Below are positions 1 to 11,401 of a stretch of DNA of 64,000 nt, one piece after another. This stretch comes from Pseudevernia furfuracea (Eukaryota > Ascomycota > Lecanoromycetes > Lecanorales > Parmeliaceae): positions 372,001-436,000 of the forward strand of contig JAIUPT010000022.1 in the NCBI GenBank assembly GCA_022315425.1, in the 5' to 3' direction. Each line of letters opens with the position of its first letter. Position 1 is the stretch's first letter. A program made the position numbers and the translations under genes. The notes below the pieces were generated by a model, which worked only from the letters and a program-made list of their open reading frames with translations, did not search any database and had not been told where the DNA came from.

Positions 1-1122
1 TGGCACCAAGTCTACTCTGATGCTGCACTAGCGAATGCTAGAGAGAAATATATTTCAGCCTTACGCATGACCAACAAAACTTTGAAATCCTCCAAGGAAG
101 CGAGTAAAGCTACTACATTGATGGCGTCGCTTCTTCTCGATCTCTTCGAAAAGATCACGGACCTCGAACCTCGAGACAACAAGTCATGGACAAGTCATGT
201 CAACGGGGCCCTTGCTCTTGTCAAACTTCGTGGCCTTGAGCAATTTCAGAACCCTTCCGAGTTTAATATTCTGGTACGTCTCAGTACACACTACATCGTT
301 GGCTGTGTCGCCAGCGGTTCACAAGTACCCGATATATTAAATGCAATCCAAGCTTATATCGGAAAACGTCTAAATGTTCAAGATCCCATGTTGCGATTAT
401 CGAACCTGATGATTCAATATGCGAATCTACACAGTGAGATTCGAAGGGTCATATTGTCTTACGACGAATACATCCGATTGTGCTTGGAGCTTGACAGGAA
501 AATGCAGGCGCTAGACCTCGAACTGCCATTACCTTGGCAATACACAACCATTCTACTGGACCACACTTCGGACAGAACATTCGACCTTCACTTTGACTTC
601 TATTCCAATCCAAGGGTATGTCAAGCACGAAATATTCTTCGAGTCATCAGAATTCTTCTCAATGAATCTCTCATTCAACATTATTTGGCGTCACCTACAA
701 GCGACAACTACTTGGCATTAATAGGAATTGCACATGACAGCATTGAGATGTTGGCGGGCGAAATATGTGCGTGTGTACCGCAATACGTGGACTGTGATGA
801 CGCAGCTCGACAGAGACTGCCAGCATCAGAGAAGTCGAAGCTTCCGGATCAGATCTTAGCTCGTGCCCTTCGGGGAGCTGATCACCCCCATACGCCCGAC
901 CACCAATTAGACTGCTACACGCTTATCTTCCCACTTTATATCGCGGGAAGATCCAAGGCCGTTCCAAACGTTAGGCCATGGGTCACCAAACAACTACATT
1001 ATATAAGCAGCCACTTCCACGTTCGCAATGCTGAAGTCATCGCTCAAATGCTCGATTTAGAAACCGACGTCAATCCTTGGGAAGTATATGCCATGCTTGG
1101 CAGCTACGCATTCGCCTCTTAA
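1..1122 (+). CDS. Fungal Zn2Cys6-type transcription factor, C-terminal part (5' end outside window)
   Basis: The reading frame is open from the first base of the window and stops at 1120-1122, so the gene is cut at its 5' end. About 373 residues are visible. The stretch around the first methionine (67 onward), with LLLDLFEKITDLEP followed by SWTSHVNGALALVKLRG, is the hallmark of the fungal-specific C-terminal region (DUF3468-like) of Zn(II)2Cys6 transcription factors, which are nuclear regulators of metabolism. The six-cysteine DNA-binding cluster would lie upstream and is not seen, so the target and even the presence of the zinc cluster are inference. The visible part is helical with no intron needed. 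Its neighbour downstream is a transposon, so it sits at the edge of a repeat block. Confidence 0.75.
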   Translation, partial: WHQVYSDAALANAREKYISALRMTNKTLKSSKEASKATTLMASLLLDLFEKITDLEPRDNKSWTSHVNGALALVKLRGLEQFQNPSEFNILVRLSTHYIVGCVASGSQVPDILNAIQAYIGKRLNVQDPMLRLSNLMIQYANLHSEIRRVILSYDEYIRLCLELDRKMQALDLELPLPWQYTTILLDHTSDRTFDLHFDFYSNPRVCQARNILRVIRILLNESLIQHYLASPTSDNYLALIGIAHDSIEMLAGEICACVPQYVDCDDAARQRLPASEKSKLPDQILARALRGADHPHTPDHQLDCYTLIFPLYIAGRSKAVPNVRPWVTKQLHYISSHFHVRNAEVIAQMLDLETDVNPWEVYAMLGSYAFAS

Positions 1123-2042
1123 TGGGAGAAAACTACAGTTATGTGACGCCCAGTCATATGGGGACTTGGTATCTTGCGGTATCACACCATCTACCCTTGA
1201 CCACAATCACCCTTTCCTGGTATAACTTCGTCCGCGCGTGATTTTGAGATGCTTAGGAACTACGCCAACTCTAAGACCCTCCACCAATACGGCTTGCCGC
1301 CGAGATGACTCCGCCTGTGTTGCTTGCGTGGCTCTCCTGCTGAACCTAATCATGACCCTTCCCATGGCCCATTTCGACCGCTGCATGAGTATCACGGCGC
1401 TCGGAAGGAGCACAGAGCCCTGGAACCAAATCTCCTCCAGTCGCAGTCCCCGATGCAACTTTGTAGCCGATATGACTCTACTTTATGGCACGATGGCAAC
1501 GATGGAACGGAATATAGCCCAGACACTCTTTGATGCTTTGATTACATACGTGGCTGACATAGATAATGACGGTCGCGTGGAAATAGGTTAGCAGAAAGCA
1601 GGTCGAGGGTCAAGGGTGGCAATGTGTAGGCTATCGAGGGGGCCACTTTGACGTCCTAAAGAATGAAATCTCTCCTGTTCAGTTAGTAAAGATGGCATTT
1701 ATTCCGACTCTTCATTTCTTCCCCTCTGAAAATGTCATGGAGAAGTCGTAGCTGTGTGGCTGTGTATTAAATCAATGTATGATTGATGATGATACCTCAG
1801 GTTTATGAAGCCAGCTAACCGAGGGGTCAACGAAAACCTCGGGATTTCATTTCCTCAATCAGGTCAATAGCATCCTTGCTCTTAGCGCAAGGTGTGGTTA
1901 GTTCCTTTCTCGTCGGAAAACTACCGGCCATTGTCACAAGGAGGTCAAAAGCTTTTGCATTAGGTCTTCGCTTGGTGTTGCTGAAGGAGATACATATAGG
2001 CGTTGTTGCAGAAAAGATGTCAAAGCTTGGCGTCGCAACTTA
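1123..2042. other. Intergenic stretch between regulator and transposon
   Basis: No supported gene. Short open frames near 1207-1591 overlap on both strands, lack family resemblance and look like chance. Base composition is normal, so RIP has not reached here. Confidence 0.6.
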
Positions 2043-2071
2043 AGGTCAGGGCTTTAACCAGCCCCGCCCCG
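2043..2071 (+). repeat. Left terminal inverted repeat of the transposon
   Basis: AGGTCAGGGCTTTAA, two mismatched bases, then AGCCCCGCCCCG. Pairs with 5405-5433 in inverted orientation, 27 of 29 identical. Confidence 0.9.
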
Positions 2072-2210
2072 CCCAGCCATGGGCCTCAGGCTGGGGCTAG
2101 GGCTAACTTGGGAGAGAGAGAACTAGGGCGAGGCGGGGCTAGAGGGTAGTCTGGCTAGAGACGGGCTAGCCGAGGCGAAGCTAGTGATTCTGATCAATGA
2201 GAATAAGACT
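2072..2210. repeat. Left subterminal GC-rich cluster with GGGCTAG motifs
   Basis: Repeated GGGGCTAG, GGGCTA and GGCTAG words, including GAGACGGGCTAGCC at 2158-2171, which recurs in the same orientation at 5353-5366 in the right tip. hAT transposases bind short repeated subterminal motifs, so a binding array is the natural reading (inference). Confidence 0.6.
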
Positions 2211-3712
2211 TAACAGCGCTAAGCCCTTAGCATCACAGCAAAATATATAAATAGATATGAAATTTTCAGTAGAATTTCTTTATCGAGCTTTTTTCGCAAA
2301 AATTTAATAACAAAGAGACTTTATAACTATACTCTCTGCATATTACGTCTATAAAGAACTAAATCGTGTCAAAAACATTTTATTAAACGACTTATTAATA
2401 GATCTTAACACGCGAGCAAAGGATAAGAATAAAGATATAAAGATATCTATAAAATGCTTTAGAATTATTTATCTCTTATTAGCTCGTGTTATTTATAATA
2501 ACTCGATGTGATATAGAGAAGAAAGCGATATTTATAACTAATTAACTAAAATAATGAAGAGATAAGAACGTATCTTAATGAGAAGATAGCTTGATAGAGA
2601 GTAGTTAATTGAAGTTAAACGATAAAAGAAGTCAAATTAGGTGAGCTTGAAACAAGTTCAAATCAGCTATGTTCGAGGATTAGTCGAATTAAATGCTGAT
2701 TTTATAATAATAGATTTGACTAAATATTAAAAGTACTAAATATCGAAACTATCTATGAGGTCTTAATACTTTATAAAGTTTACGCTGTCAGACACTTATA
2801 GATCTCAATAATATTATTCTTTAACGAGTTTTTAATAGACGTAAGTAGACGTTTTATATTATTAAAGACTCGTTCGTATTTTGTAAACATAATTGATATA
2901 GTAAGCATATCTTATTCAAATCTTATTATATTCTCATAACTGTGCTTCTTTTATTAATCGATGATATTAAAGTTCGAGTAATTCTTCTTATTAATGCGAT
3001 TATCGAGCTAATAATAGACTATATAACTATCTTCACTAAAGACGATATCTTCGTCTAATACATTAAGAAATTGATTAAATATCGTATAGTCGCGCGAGAA
3101 GAAGAAGAAGATAATAATCATAAAATTTAACGTCGTTTAAGAAGTATCTTTGTTCTTATATTAAGTATTTCATATTACTTATATCGTGATCTTCGCAGAG
3201 CTTAATATTACAAAAGCATTTAACTTAATTCACTTTTATCTCTTTATAAAATATATAACAATTACGACGACGTAAGCAGACGATTCATTAATAAGATCTT
3301 AATACTTGTTAAGCTTTATAATATAATTATTTAAACAATAAAAGAGATACTTATGCTTCTTAATCGCGTAGACTTTCGACTGTGTAAGAGTATTATAATT
3401 TCTTTGATACTCTTTTAATTGTTAAATTAGATACTTTATAACAAATAAGTATTTTTATAGTCTATCGTGAATATCTATCTTCGCGTTATCTTCGAGTCGA
3501 GCGATGATTTTCTTAAAAGACTTAATAAATGTTAAAATTTATATTAGTACTTCTTAATCGTTATATGAAAGCGTATCGTTCTTGATCGAGTTATCGTTAT
3601 CATTATTCTAAGACTTCTTTATAGTCTTTTAATACTCGACGTAAAAGCAATTAATCTTATAACGTAGTCGAATTGCTTGTTCGATTATTATATAAATTAA
3701 TTTTATCGAGTC

Positions 3713-3900
3713 TGTTACGAGCGTACCCCGTATCCCTTGGTGACACCTGCCTGTGTTAGCATTCCCCTTTAGGCTTAGCGTGCCTTGGCAGGTTCACTCA
3801 GCCATACATATATGGCCTTCCCTCCCAGTACATAGTTGCTCTCTATCTAGTTGTCTTATTCTATACACCTACATGACTTGACTCTGTACTGGTCCTGACA
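3713..3900. mobile_element. Solo LTR of a retrotransposon nested in the DNA transposon
   Basis: A 188-bp island of normal base composition interrupts the AT-rich RIP-mutated DNA. It starts TGTTAC and ends CTGACA (TG...CA termini) and is flanked by a perfect 5-bp direct repeat GAGTC (3708-3712 and 3901-3905), the target-site duplication made by integrase. No internal retroelement sequence is present, so the body was lost by LTR-LTR recombination. Five-base duplications suit Ty3/gypsy or Ty1/copia; which one cannot be told from the LTR alone. It carries many CpA/TpG dinucleotides, so it was not itself RIP-mutated. Confidence 0.85.
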
Positions 3901-5329
3901 GAGTCGTGTTATCTGACTGTATTATGAAATCTTTGATAATTTTAAGAATAGTATCGAAAGCAGCACACTTAATCGTATTAAATTTTTCGCGTCTTTGAGA
4001 AGTATAGCGAATAAATTTGACGATATTATAAAGCTTTTTAATAAGATCGCGTTTTCTTTATAGATTTAAGATCTTTTGTTCGTATTTTAATTCTTTAATA
4101 ACGAGAATCTTTATAATAAAGATATTAGAATCTTGATTAAAGAGAAGTGCTTAAACGACGAGATTTATAATATAATCGAGATAACGTAGTCGACGATCTC
4201 GTTTTCGAAGTTCAAAACGTAATGTCTTGAAAACGATATTAACGCATATATTATTCGATTCTGCATTATCAAGAACGAAGTATTCGAAGCGACTAATTAT
4301 ATTATAATTCTGAATAACTTTAATTACTTATTAAGTCATGCTTTCATCGAAGTAAATATCTCGTATACGTCTAATTATTAAAAGAATAGTGCGAGAATTA
4401 TCGTCTTTATCGATAAAATAACTAATAATAACAATAAGAGCGAAATTGTTTTTGAAGATTTATATATTGCTTTTATTCTTATGAAGCATACTCTTAACGA
4501 CTGTTTAATGCTTTAAATAAGTCGTTATAATTCACTCGCGAATAATAAAATCAGAGATCGATAGATACTTTATAAGTGTCTTTAAAAACAATCTTAGCAA
4601 GTCTTTAAAGAACTGATTATTATATATAGAAAACGAGATGTGTATAATAACAATTCATCGAATAAAGAAGTATTTTATCTTTTTCACGAGATCTAAACTT
4701 ATAAGACTCTTAAATCGAGACGCGTTTTATAGTTGTTAAGTAATCGTAGAAGCAGTAGAAATTAAAATCTTTTTATTTATAATATCAAGTCGCGAGTAGT
4801 CTTAAAGATAATCGATTATTTTTTATAAGAATTCAGTGCTTAAATAGAGATATTTTATTTTTTTATGATGCTTATAATCTATAAAAAAACACGTTAGACG
4901 ATTTTAATGTAATTAGAATGCGATAAACTTATAATGCTTATAAAGTTAGAACTTCTTTAATATATTTAATTTAATAACTTTTAAATCGTGTTTTTATATC
5001 TTTGAGCTCTTTGTGATCTTTAAAAAGTATATTAAGTTCTTCGTATAGACGTATTTCTTATTATAAGTCGTCAAATAGCTTTTTGACGCGATATTGTTTA
5101 TTTCGACAGTCAGCTATTTCTTAGACTATTTATGAACGTAATCGTTTTTATTGATAATTGTGCTTTCGATAAAACGTGACGAAGCATTATAATAATCTAT
5201 GAAATTCATAATAATAACTGCACAGACGACGTTGTTAATAAAATATGCATAAAAAATGAAGATATTTATAATTCTACATTTCTATAAAGAAATATGAATT
5301 CATTAAAATAAAGAAGACTAAGTATGATT

Positions 5330-5404
5330 AGTTCGCTCGGTAAGTCGGGGCTGAGACGGGCTAGCCAATCAGAGCCCTCGGGCTGAGGCTAGGCTGGTTA
5401 GCCC
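5330..5404. repeat. Right subterminal GC-rich cluster of the transposon
   Basis: GGGCTAG-type words (GAGACGGGCTAGCC at 5353-5366, GGCTAGG, GGTTAGCC) next to the right inverted repeat. Unmutated, unlike the interior. Confidence 0.6.
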
Positions 5405-5433
5405 CGGGGCGGGGCTATTTAAAGCCCTGACCT
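5405..5433 (-). repeat. Right terminal inverted repeat of the transposon
   Basis: Inverted partner of 2043-2071; the inner CGGGGCGGGGCT and the outer TTAAAGCCCTGACCT are both conserved. Confidence 0.9.
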
Positions 5434-5755
5434 CAAACGCGCTAGAGTAGGCCTAAGCTATTTATTAGCGTGATACGTTCTACGGACCGCCTTTTGTGTT
5501 TTTAATGTGAGGGAGAACATGCGAGGCAGGATTCAATGTCGAATTTCATCAGAAGCAGTTCCTAGCATGCCGCTTTTTTAAGAAGACAGAAGCTAGAGGT
5601 ATCCCTTTCATCACTCCTTAGATCTCGATTGATGCCGTAGCTGCGTCCTAGGCATGTTGGTGATCCGAATTTTCGTGTGAAAAAACTCCAAATTTTTTAG
5701 AAAGTCTGCTACGCTCTCCCCACCTTTGGAATGAGTATTCACCTTTCAGAAAACG
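5434..5755. other. Upstream region of ELP1
   Basis: About 320 bp of normal composition between the transposon edge and the ELP1 start. No gene seen; it must hold the ELP1 promoter, so the transposon lies close upstream of a housekeeping gene. Confidence 0.5.
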
Positions 5756-8700
5756 ATGCGCAATCTTAACAGTATCCATCGGTCCTTGTTGACGAGCCCG
5801 CCAGGACTCAAACTAACAGCGTCGGCTTGGGATGTCGCAAGTGACAGCGTGATATGCGCCTTCGGGCCCACGAAAGACAATGTCTTACTGGAACTCAGAC
5901 GCTGGAAGAAGTACGGGAGAATATTCGAGCCCATAGCAGCCTGGGATGCACCGTGTCCACTGCCGGACCTCGAGAGTGACGAGATATTGGATCTGCATTA
6001 TTTTTCTGATTCTTTCACAGTATGTCTGGTCCTCGCAGGTGGGGATCTCATTGTTGTCCGTGAAAACCCACAGCCTGGAGAAGAGAAGATAGAAATTGTT
6101 GGCTCTGTTGACGCAGGTATCTCCGCTGCTGCATGGTCTCCTGACGAAGAGCTTCTTGCCATCACGACAAGAGCTTCCACTCTACTCTACATGACTAGAG
6201 ATTTTGAGAATGTTACCGACGTTATATTAACCTCTGATGACCTGAAGGCCTCAAATCATGTTTCTGTTGGTTGGGGAAAGAAAGAAACTCAATTCAAAGG
6301 CAAAAAGGCCAGAGTTCTTCGAGATCCGACGGTACCTGAGACAGTCGATGAAGGTGTACTCGATGCAAACGATGCAAAAGAGACGACTATCAGCTGGCGC
6401 GGAGATGGTACTTACATTGCAATAAACAGCCTTGAACCAGACTCACGTCGAGTCGTTCGTGTCTTCTCGAGAGAAGGTGTCCTCGACAGCGTTAGCGAGC
6501 CTGTAGATGGCTTGGTAGGCGCCTTGAGCTGGAGGCCTGCGGGGAATCTCTTGGCTGGTGTACAGCGCCTCAATGACAGCGTCAGAGTCGTTTTCTTTGA
6601 AAGAAACGGTCTACGCCACGGGCAATTCGACTTACGACTCAATCAAGAAGAATCGAGTACTTGGGGCTCTCAAATCTCTTTGAATTGGAGTGTTGACTCG
6701 TCTGTGCTTGCTGTACGCTACAATGATAGGGTCCACCTATGGACCATGGGGAATTACCACTATTACTTGAAGCAAGAAATTTTCCTGTACTCCAAAGAAA
6801 TTTGTACAAGACCGGTTTCTTCGAAATGGCATCCAGAGAAACCGCTGCATTTTATTTTACACGGCCAGGGTGAGCGTCCCGTAGTATCTGGACCATTGTC
6901 TGGATTAAAGAGTACTGAAGCAATATTACCAGAAAGCATTCAAAGAGCCACCTACGCCTCGATGGTCACGACCAGTCCTACCTCGCCGCCAGATGATCAT
7001 GGAATTGTTGCTGTTGTTGACGGAAGTAAGTTGCAAATATTCTGTATGAATACTCTACTCACTGTGTGTAGAATACCTCAAGTTGACACCTATGCGACTG
7101 GCGAACGTTCCGCCCCCTATGGCGCTGCATGAGGTTGAGATCAGCAGTAACATCATCGACGTCGCCATTACAATCCGCTCAAATCCTCGTCATAGGGCTA
7201 TTATTGGTGTTCTACACCATCAGGGGTACAGTCAATTCGAGTGGTCGCTGTCATCAATGGTTCAGAACCCACCTGTCTGCAGGTTCACTAACGGCTTCTG
7301 GTCGACAGATACAGACACGGTCACAAATCGAGATAGGTTGTATCTACAAACTTCTTTCAGCGGCAACGCAAGTATATTATTCTCAAAAAGCATGGAAAAC
7401 TCTACATTGAGTGCCACCGGAGAAGACGGCGGACATATGAGTCGGATTTTCTTGCATGAGACAGACATTGAAGGCATGATCAGAGATTCATGGATTTCGA
7501 AGTCGAAGACATATATTGTGCTGGACCACAATGGCAAAACAAATAGCGAGGAGTTGGAGGAGAGGGCTCAAGGTGTCAGCGACATTAATATGGCCGGTAT
7601 AGAACTGGCCCTCTCTCGATTCTCCACGCAGAGGATTGATGCCGTAGTTTGCGGCTTCGAGATCGAGCACTCTGTCAATGGCTTGGCCAATGGAACCGTA
7701 ACGCCGGCCACAAAAGACGTCATCTTCAGTCTTGCTGAGAACGGTTCTCTCTTTGCCAATGAGCGCCGCCTCGTAAGGAATTGCACGTCGTTCCTTGTAA
7801 CTCCTGCGCATCTGATATTCACTACGAGCCAACATCTCCTGAAGTTCGTCCACCTCAAGGGACACAATGAAGGCCAGTTCCCATTGACCCAATTTCTTGC
7901 CCTTTACTCTGACAATACTTCCAATAGACCTCGAGATACCTCCTGATACACCGGAATCAGATGAACGATGCCGTAGCATCGAACGAGGTGCTAGGCTTGT
8001 GACCGTCATGCCTTCGATTTTTGCTTTGGTCCTGCAAATGCCAAGAGGTAACCTGGAGACCATCCACCCTAGAGCGCTGGTGCTTGCAGGGATTCGGGAT
8101 AATATCAGCAAGAAGGACTATAAGAATGCGTTCCTAGCGTGCAGAAACCAAAGGGTAGATATGAATATATTGCACGACCATGCCACTCAGCAGTTTCTTT
8201 CGGACGTCGGCTTATTCATTGATCAAGTCAAGAAGGTTGAGCATATTGACCTTTTCCTATCACAGCTTAGGGAAGAGGATGTATCTGCGAACATGTACAA
8301 AGAGACTCTTCCGGGAGGTGAATACTCACAAGATCTGCCAGGTCTTGAGAGTTCAGAGGGCAAATTCTCCAAAGTCAATCGGATATGTAACGCTTTCCTG
8401 GAGGCTTTGAAGTGTCGCACCTCAACCCACTTTCAAAATGTCGTCACGGCTCATGTTTGCAAGGCACCCCCGGACCTTGATGCTGGTCTGACTCAAATCG
8501 CTGGTTTGAGGGGCAAGAACTCGGACCTGGTCGACGCCGCGATAGAGCATATCTGCTTCCTAGCTGATGTCAACCGGCTTTACGACAATGCCCTTGGACT
8601 TTACGATCTTGAGCTGGCTCTGCTAGTTGCTCAGCAGTCTCAGAAAGATCCCAAAGAGTATCTTCCCTTTTTGCGAAAAATGCAAGGGATGTCGGTGCTG

Positions 8701-9909
8701 CGAAGACAGTACTCCATCGATAATCACCTCGGTCGTTTCAAGAAGGCTCTGAGGCATCTTTGCGATCTGGGTGCCTTTGATGAGGTCAAGGATTACACCG
8801 TAAAGCATGGCTTGTACCCAGAAGCTCTAGACTTCTACCGCTACCAAGAAGATAAGCTCAGGGAGATAATGCGCCCGTATGCTGACTTTCTTCTGCAAAA
8901 TGGGAATTTCAAAGAAGCTGGGGTAGCTTATGAGTACCTCAGCGACTATACTTCCGCGAGCGAGGCTTTCCGTCAAGCCCATCTGTGGAAAGAATCGCTT
9001 TCCTGCGCCACTCTCACACCTTTGCCACAACCTCAGCTCCATTCTCTCGCCCAGACACTTGCAGATACCCTCTCGGAATCCAAGGACTTCTTCTCTGCTG
9101 CAACGATCCATCTCGACTATCTCGCCGATATCGCCACTGCAGCCCGAACCTTCCGCAAAGGTTACTTCTTTGCTGATGCCCTCCGCATTATCGGACTTCA
9201 TCAGCGACCAGACTTACTCGAATCAGTCATTGACACCGGCCTGGTAGAAGGCATGGCATCTATGACCGAGCTGCTAGCTGACTGCAAAAGCCAGCTCAAT
9301 GCACAGATACCTCGAATACGCGAATTGCGAATGAAGAAGGCCGAAGACCCTCTTGCCTTCTTCGATGGCGACGTCAACGGTGGCGCGGACATCCCGGATA
9401 ATGTCTCTCTAGCCACGACTGATGCGTCGACCATGGGAGGTACGTTACTTACGCGGTACACGAATCGGACCGGAACAGTAGGTACAAATGCCACGAGGCG
9501 GACGTCAAAAAATAGGCGAAGGGAGGAGAGGAAGAGAGCGAGTGGAAAGAAGGGGAGTGTGTACGAAGAGGAGTATTTGGTTAATAGTGTTAGAAGGCTG
9601 ATTGACAGGATCAATGCTGTCAACGAAGAAGTGGAGAGGTTGGTTGTTGGATTGATGAGGAGAGGGATGAGAGAGAGGGCTGGAGCTGTAGAGAATGCTA
9701 TGGTTGAGGTAGTGGAGCTATGTAAAGGATGTCTCGATGAAGTGTTCAAGAACGATGTCAAGAAAGTGGTCGAGCAGAAAGAGATCGAAGAAGAGGAACG
9801 CAGGCTAAAAGGAGGAGAAGGGGTGCTATGGGATACCATGAAAGGAGACAAACAGAGAGAAGCACCATCGGTGAAAGACTTTGACAGCCTATCACTTCTC
9901 GGTCGATAG
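5756..9909 (+). CDS. ELP1: Elongator complex protein 1 (IKI3/ELP1)
   Basis: Scaffold subunit of Elongator, which adds the carboxymethyl group to wobble uridines of tRNAs in the cytoplasm. Exons 5756-7025, 7072-7872 and 7928-9909 give 1350 residues, the normal family length. The start MRNLNSIHR and the early SAWDVASDSVICAFGPT are family hallmarks; WD-type beta-propeller sequence fills the N-terminal half, and PPDTPESDERCRSIERGARLV, MPRGNLETIHPRALVL and KDYKNAFLACRNQR mark the start of the TPR-like helical half. A basic patch (GTNATRRTSKNRRREERKR, late in exon 3) matches the known tRNA-binding basic region. Intron 1 (46 bp, GTAAGT) is canonical. Intron 2 (7873-7927) appears to use a GC donor, AAG|GCCAGT, with CTGAC branch and AATAG acceptor; it restores NED-LEIPPDTP across the junction. 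The gene converges with the decarboxylase gene, the stops being only about 40 bp apart. Confidence 0.96.
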
Positions 9910-9951
9910 CCTGCGACATAGCGGGAATATGCAAAAAAAACTTCTCAATCA

Positions 9952-11181
9952 TCAAGTATCCACAGGCTTTCCCTCACCATCAATCAGATGCTCCTGTACA
10001 CTGATCGGTCCTTCTCCAACACTCGTCAATATAACCCTGCTAACGCCCGCTTCCAACGCCTCTGCAACTTGAGGACTCGCAGACCCAGGACCATCGATCT
10101 TGGTATCCGTTTTTCCCCAGCCTTCTTTTTGCCGAAGAATCGGCAAAAAGGTTTTCAGCACGGCATCTTCATCAGCTCCTTGGTAGTAAATGACCGCGTT
10201 CGGTCCTGCATCGAATGTGTACGCTGCTATCGTTCGTCCGACCTTCTCATTCATTTCCTCCACAGCTTTGACAGCAGCTCGGCTAACGTCGTTGAGGTAG
10301 AAGATTGGCGGATCGGTGTCCAAGCAAGTAGCGTGAAAAGAGTTACTTTCCCTCATCGTCACCTTCGCAAACGTCTCAAAATCCTTTGACTTTATCGCTT
10401 CTTCCATCTCTGCCATCCTTTTCGGCACCACTTCCTTCGACCTCATCTGAAAAAGACTCGATGTTTGCACTGTCGTCTGCATTCCTGTAGTACTGCTTAC
10501 GCCCTTCTTCGCAGCACTGACCACTAAGATGAGAGCCTTCATGTCTGGCCAGTGGCTTTTCGGCGCGACAAGCCGAGCACGGCTGTCCAATCCATCATCT
10601 CGTGTGCCATGATCCCATGCGACATAACCACCTAACAGACTCCTGCACGCCGAACCGCTGCCTTGGCGCGCTATGAGGGAGAGCTCGGTAGGTGGCTGCT
10701 GTAGCTCGTACAAGTCCGCTATAGCACGCACTAAGGCTGCGAAGCCAGCAGCTGAAGATGCAAGACCGGCGGCAGTAGGGAAATTGTTTGCACTCGCTAG
10801 ACGGAGAGGGTAGGTTGATAATTTTGGTAACGAAGTATCGGCATCTTCGAGCTCTGAGCGGAGAGCGCGTAGGGACTTCAGACAGGCGAGTGAGCGCGGC
10901 GTGGAAAGAGATTGAGGAGCATTGTTCAAGAGCAGGGTGTCTGGACCCTCAAAGGTAGAGGAGCAGGAAGCTGTGGTGTGGGTGCGAAGGTCGGATTGAG
11001 AGAGGGTGACTGAGAGGGAAGAATTGGTGGGGAGGTTGAGGGAGGGGTCGCGTTTGCCCCAGTATCTAGAATCATTCTGTCAGAGCTGCTCAAGAGTTGT
11101 AGCGCCGAGGGGGGGTAACTTGATCACTGCGATGTTCACTGGAGCAGTCGTGCTTGCGCGGTAGATCTTCTGGTCAGCCAT
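9952..11181 (-). CDS. ERG19: Mevalonate diphosphate decarboxylase
   Basis: ATP-dependent decarboxylation of mevalonate 5-diphosphate to isopentenyl diphosphate, the last step of the mevalonate route to sterols and isoprenoids; GHMP kinase superfamily. Exon 1 is 11120-11181, starting MADQKIYRASTTAPVNIAVI; a 54-bp intron (11066-11119, GTTACC donor, CTGAC branch, TAG) splits the Lys codon before YWGKRDPSLNLPTNSSLSVTL; exon 2 is 9952-11065. Total 391 residues, as in other fungi. The GHMP phosphate loop is visible as PTAAGLASSAAGFAAL near residues 117-132, and WDHG, SGSACRSLLGGYV and the FDAGPNA motif follow in family order. It shares a 220-bp divergent upstream region with the heme lyase gene. 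The symbol follows the yeast name (also MVD1). Confidence 0.96.
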
Positions 11182-11401
11182 GTTGTAGGATTCAGTTTTA
11201 TCGTACACTGAAGACAATCAAAAGTCAGACATTTGATTTGAATATTCATGTTCCAATTGACCGAACAATTCCTCTCACACTCTCGCTCATCCTCGACCTC
11301 GGTGCTCTCTCCATGGCTAAACCTCGGCCTTGGACCTCGATGATTCTCGATTGAGGCTCCTCACTACTTCCTACAGCTGCCACATTCCCTACTCTATAAT
11401 C

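Larger units (their letters stand above)
2043..5433. mobile_element. RIP-degraded DNA transposon, hAT-like candidate, with intact GC-rich tips
   Basis: Two inverted copies of a 29-bp sequence bound a 3391-bp block: 2043-2071 begins AGGTCAGGGCTTTAA, and the reverse complement of 5405-5433 matches it at 27 of 29 positions. Removing the nested solo LTR and one target-site copy leaves about 3.2 kb, the usual size of an autonomous hAT element. The inner CAGGGC start resembles hAT termini. The interior (about 2200-5330) is very AT-rich with CpA/TpG visibly scarce, TpA abundant and CpG retained, the pattern left by RIP in Pezizomycotina. Every frame is full of stops, so no transposase can be read. 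I see no matching 8-bp target-site duplication (CTTAAGGT versus ACCTCAAA if the element starts at CAGGG), so the superfamily call is tentative. Confidence 0.75.

Noticed and set aside
1207..1591. Overlapping small open frames on both strands after the regulator gene
   Set aside because: Mutually overlapping, no family pattern, no splice logic.
2200..5330. Attempt to read a transposase in the AT-rich interior
   Set aside because: All frames are broken by frequent stops; scattered resemblance to hAT C-terminal motifs near 2480 was too weak to claim.
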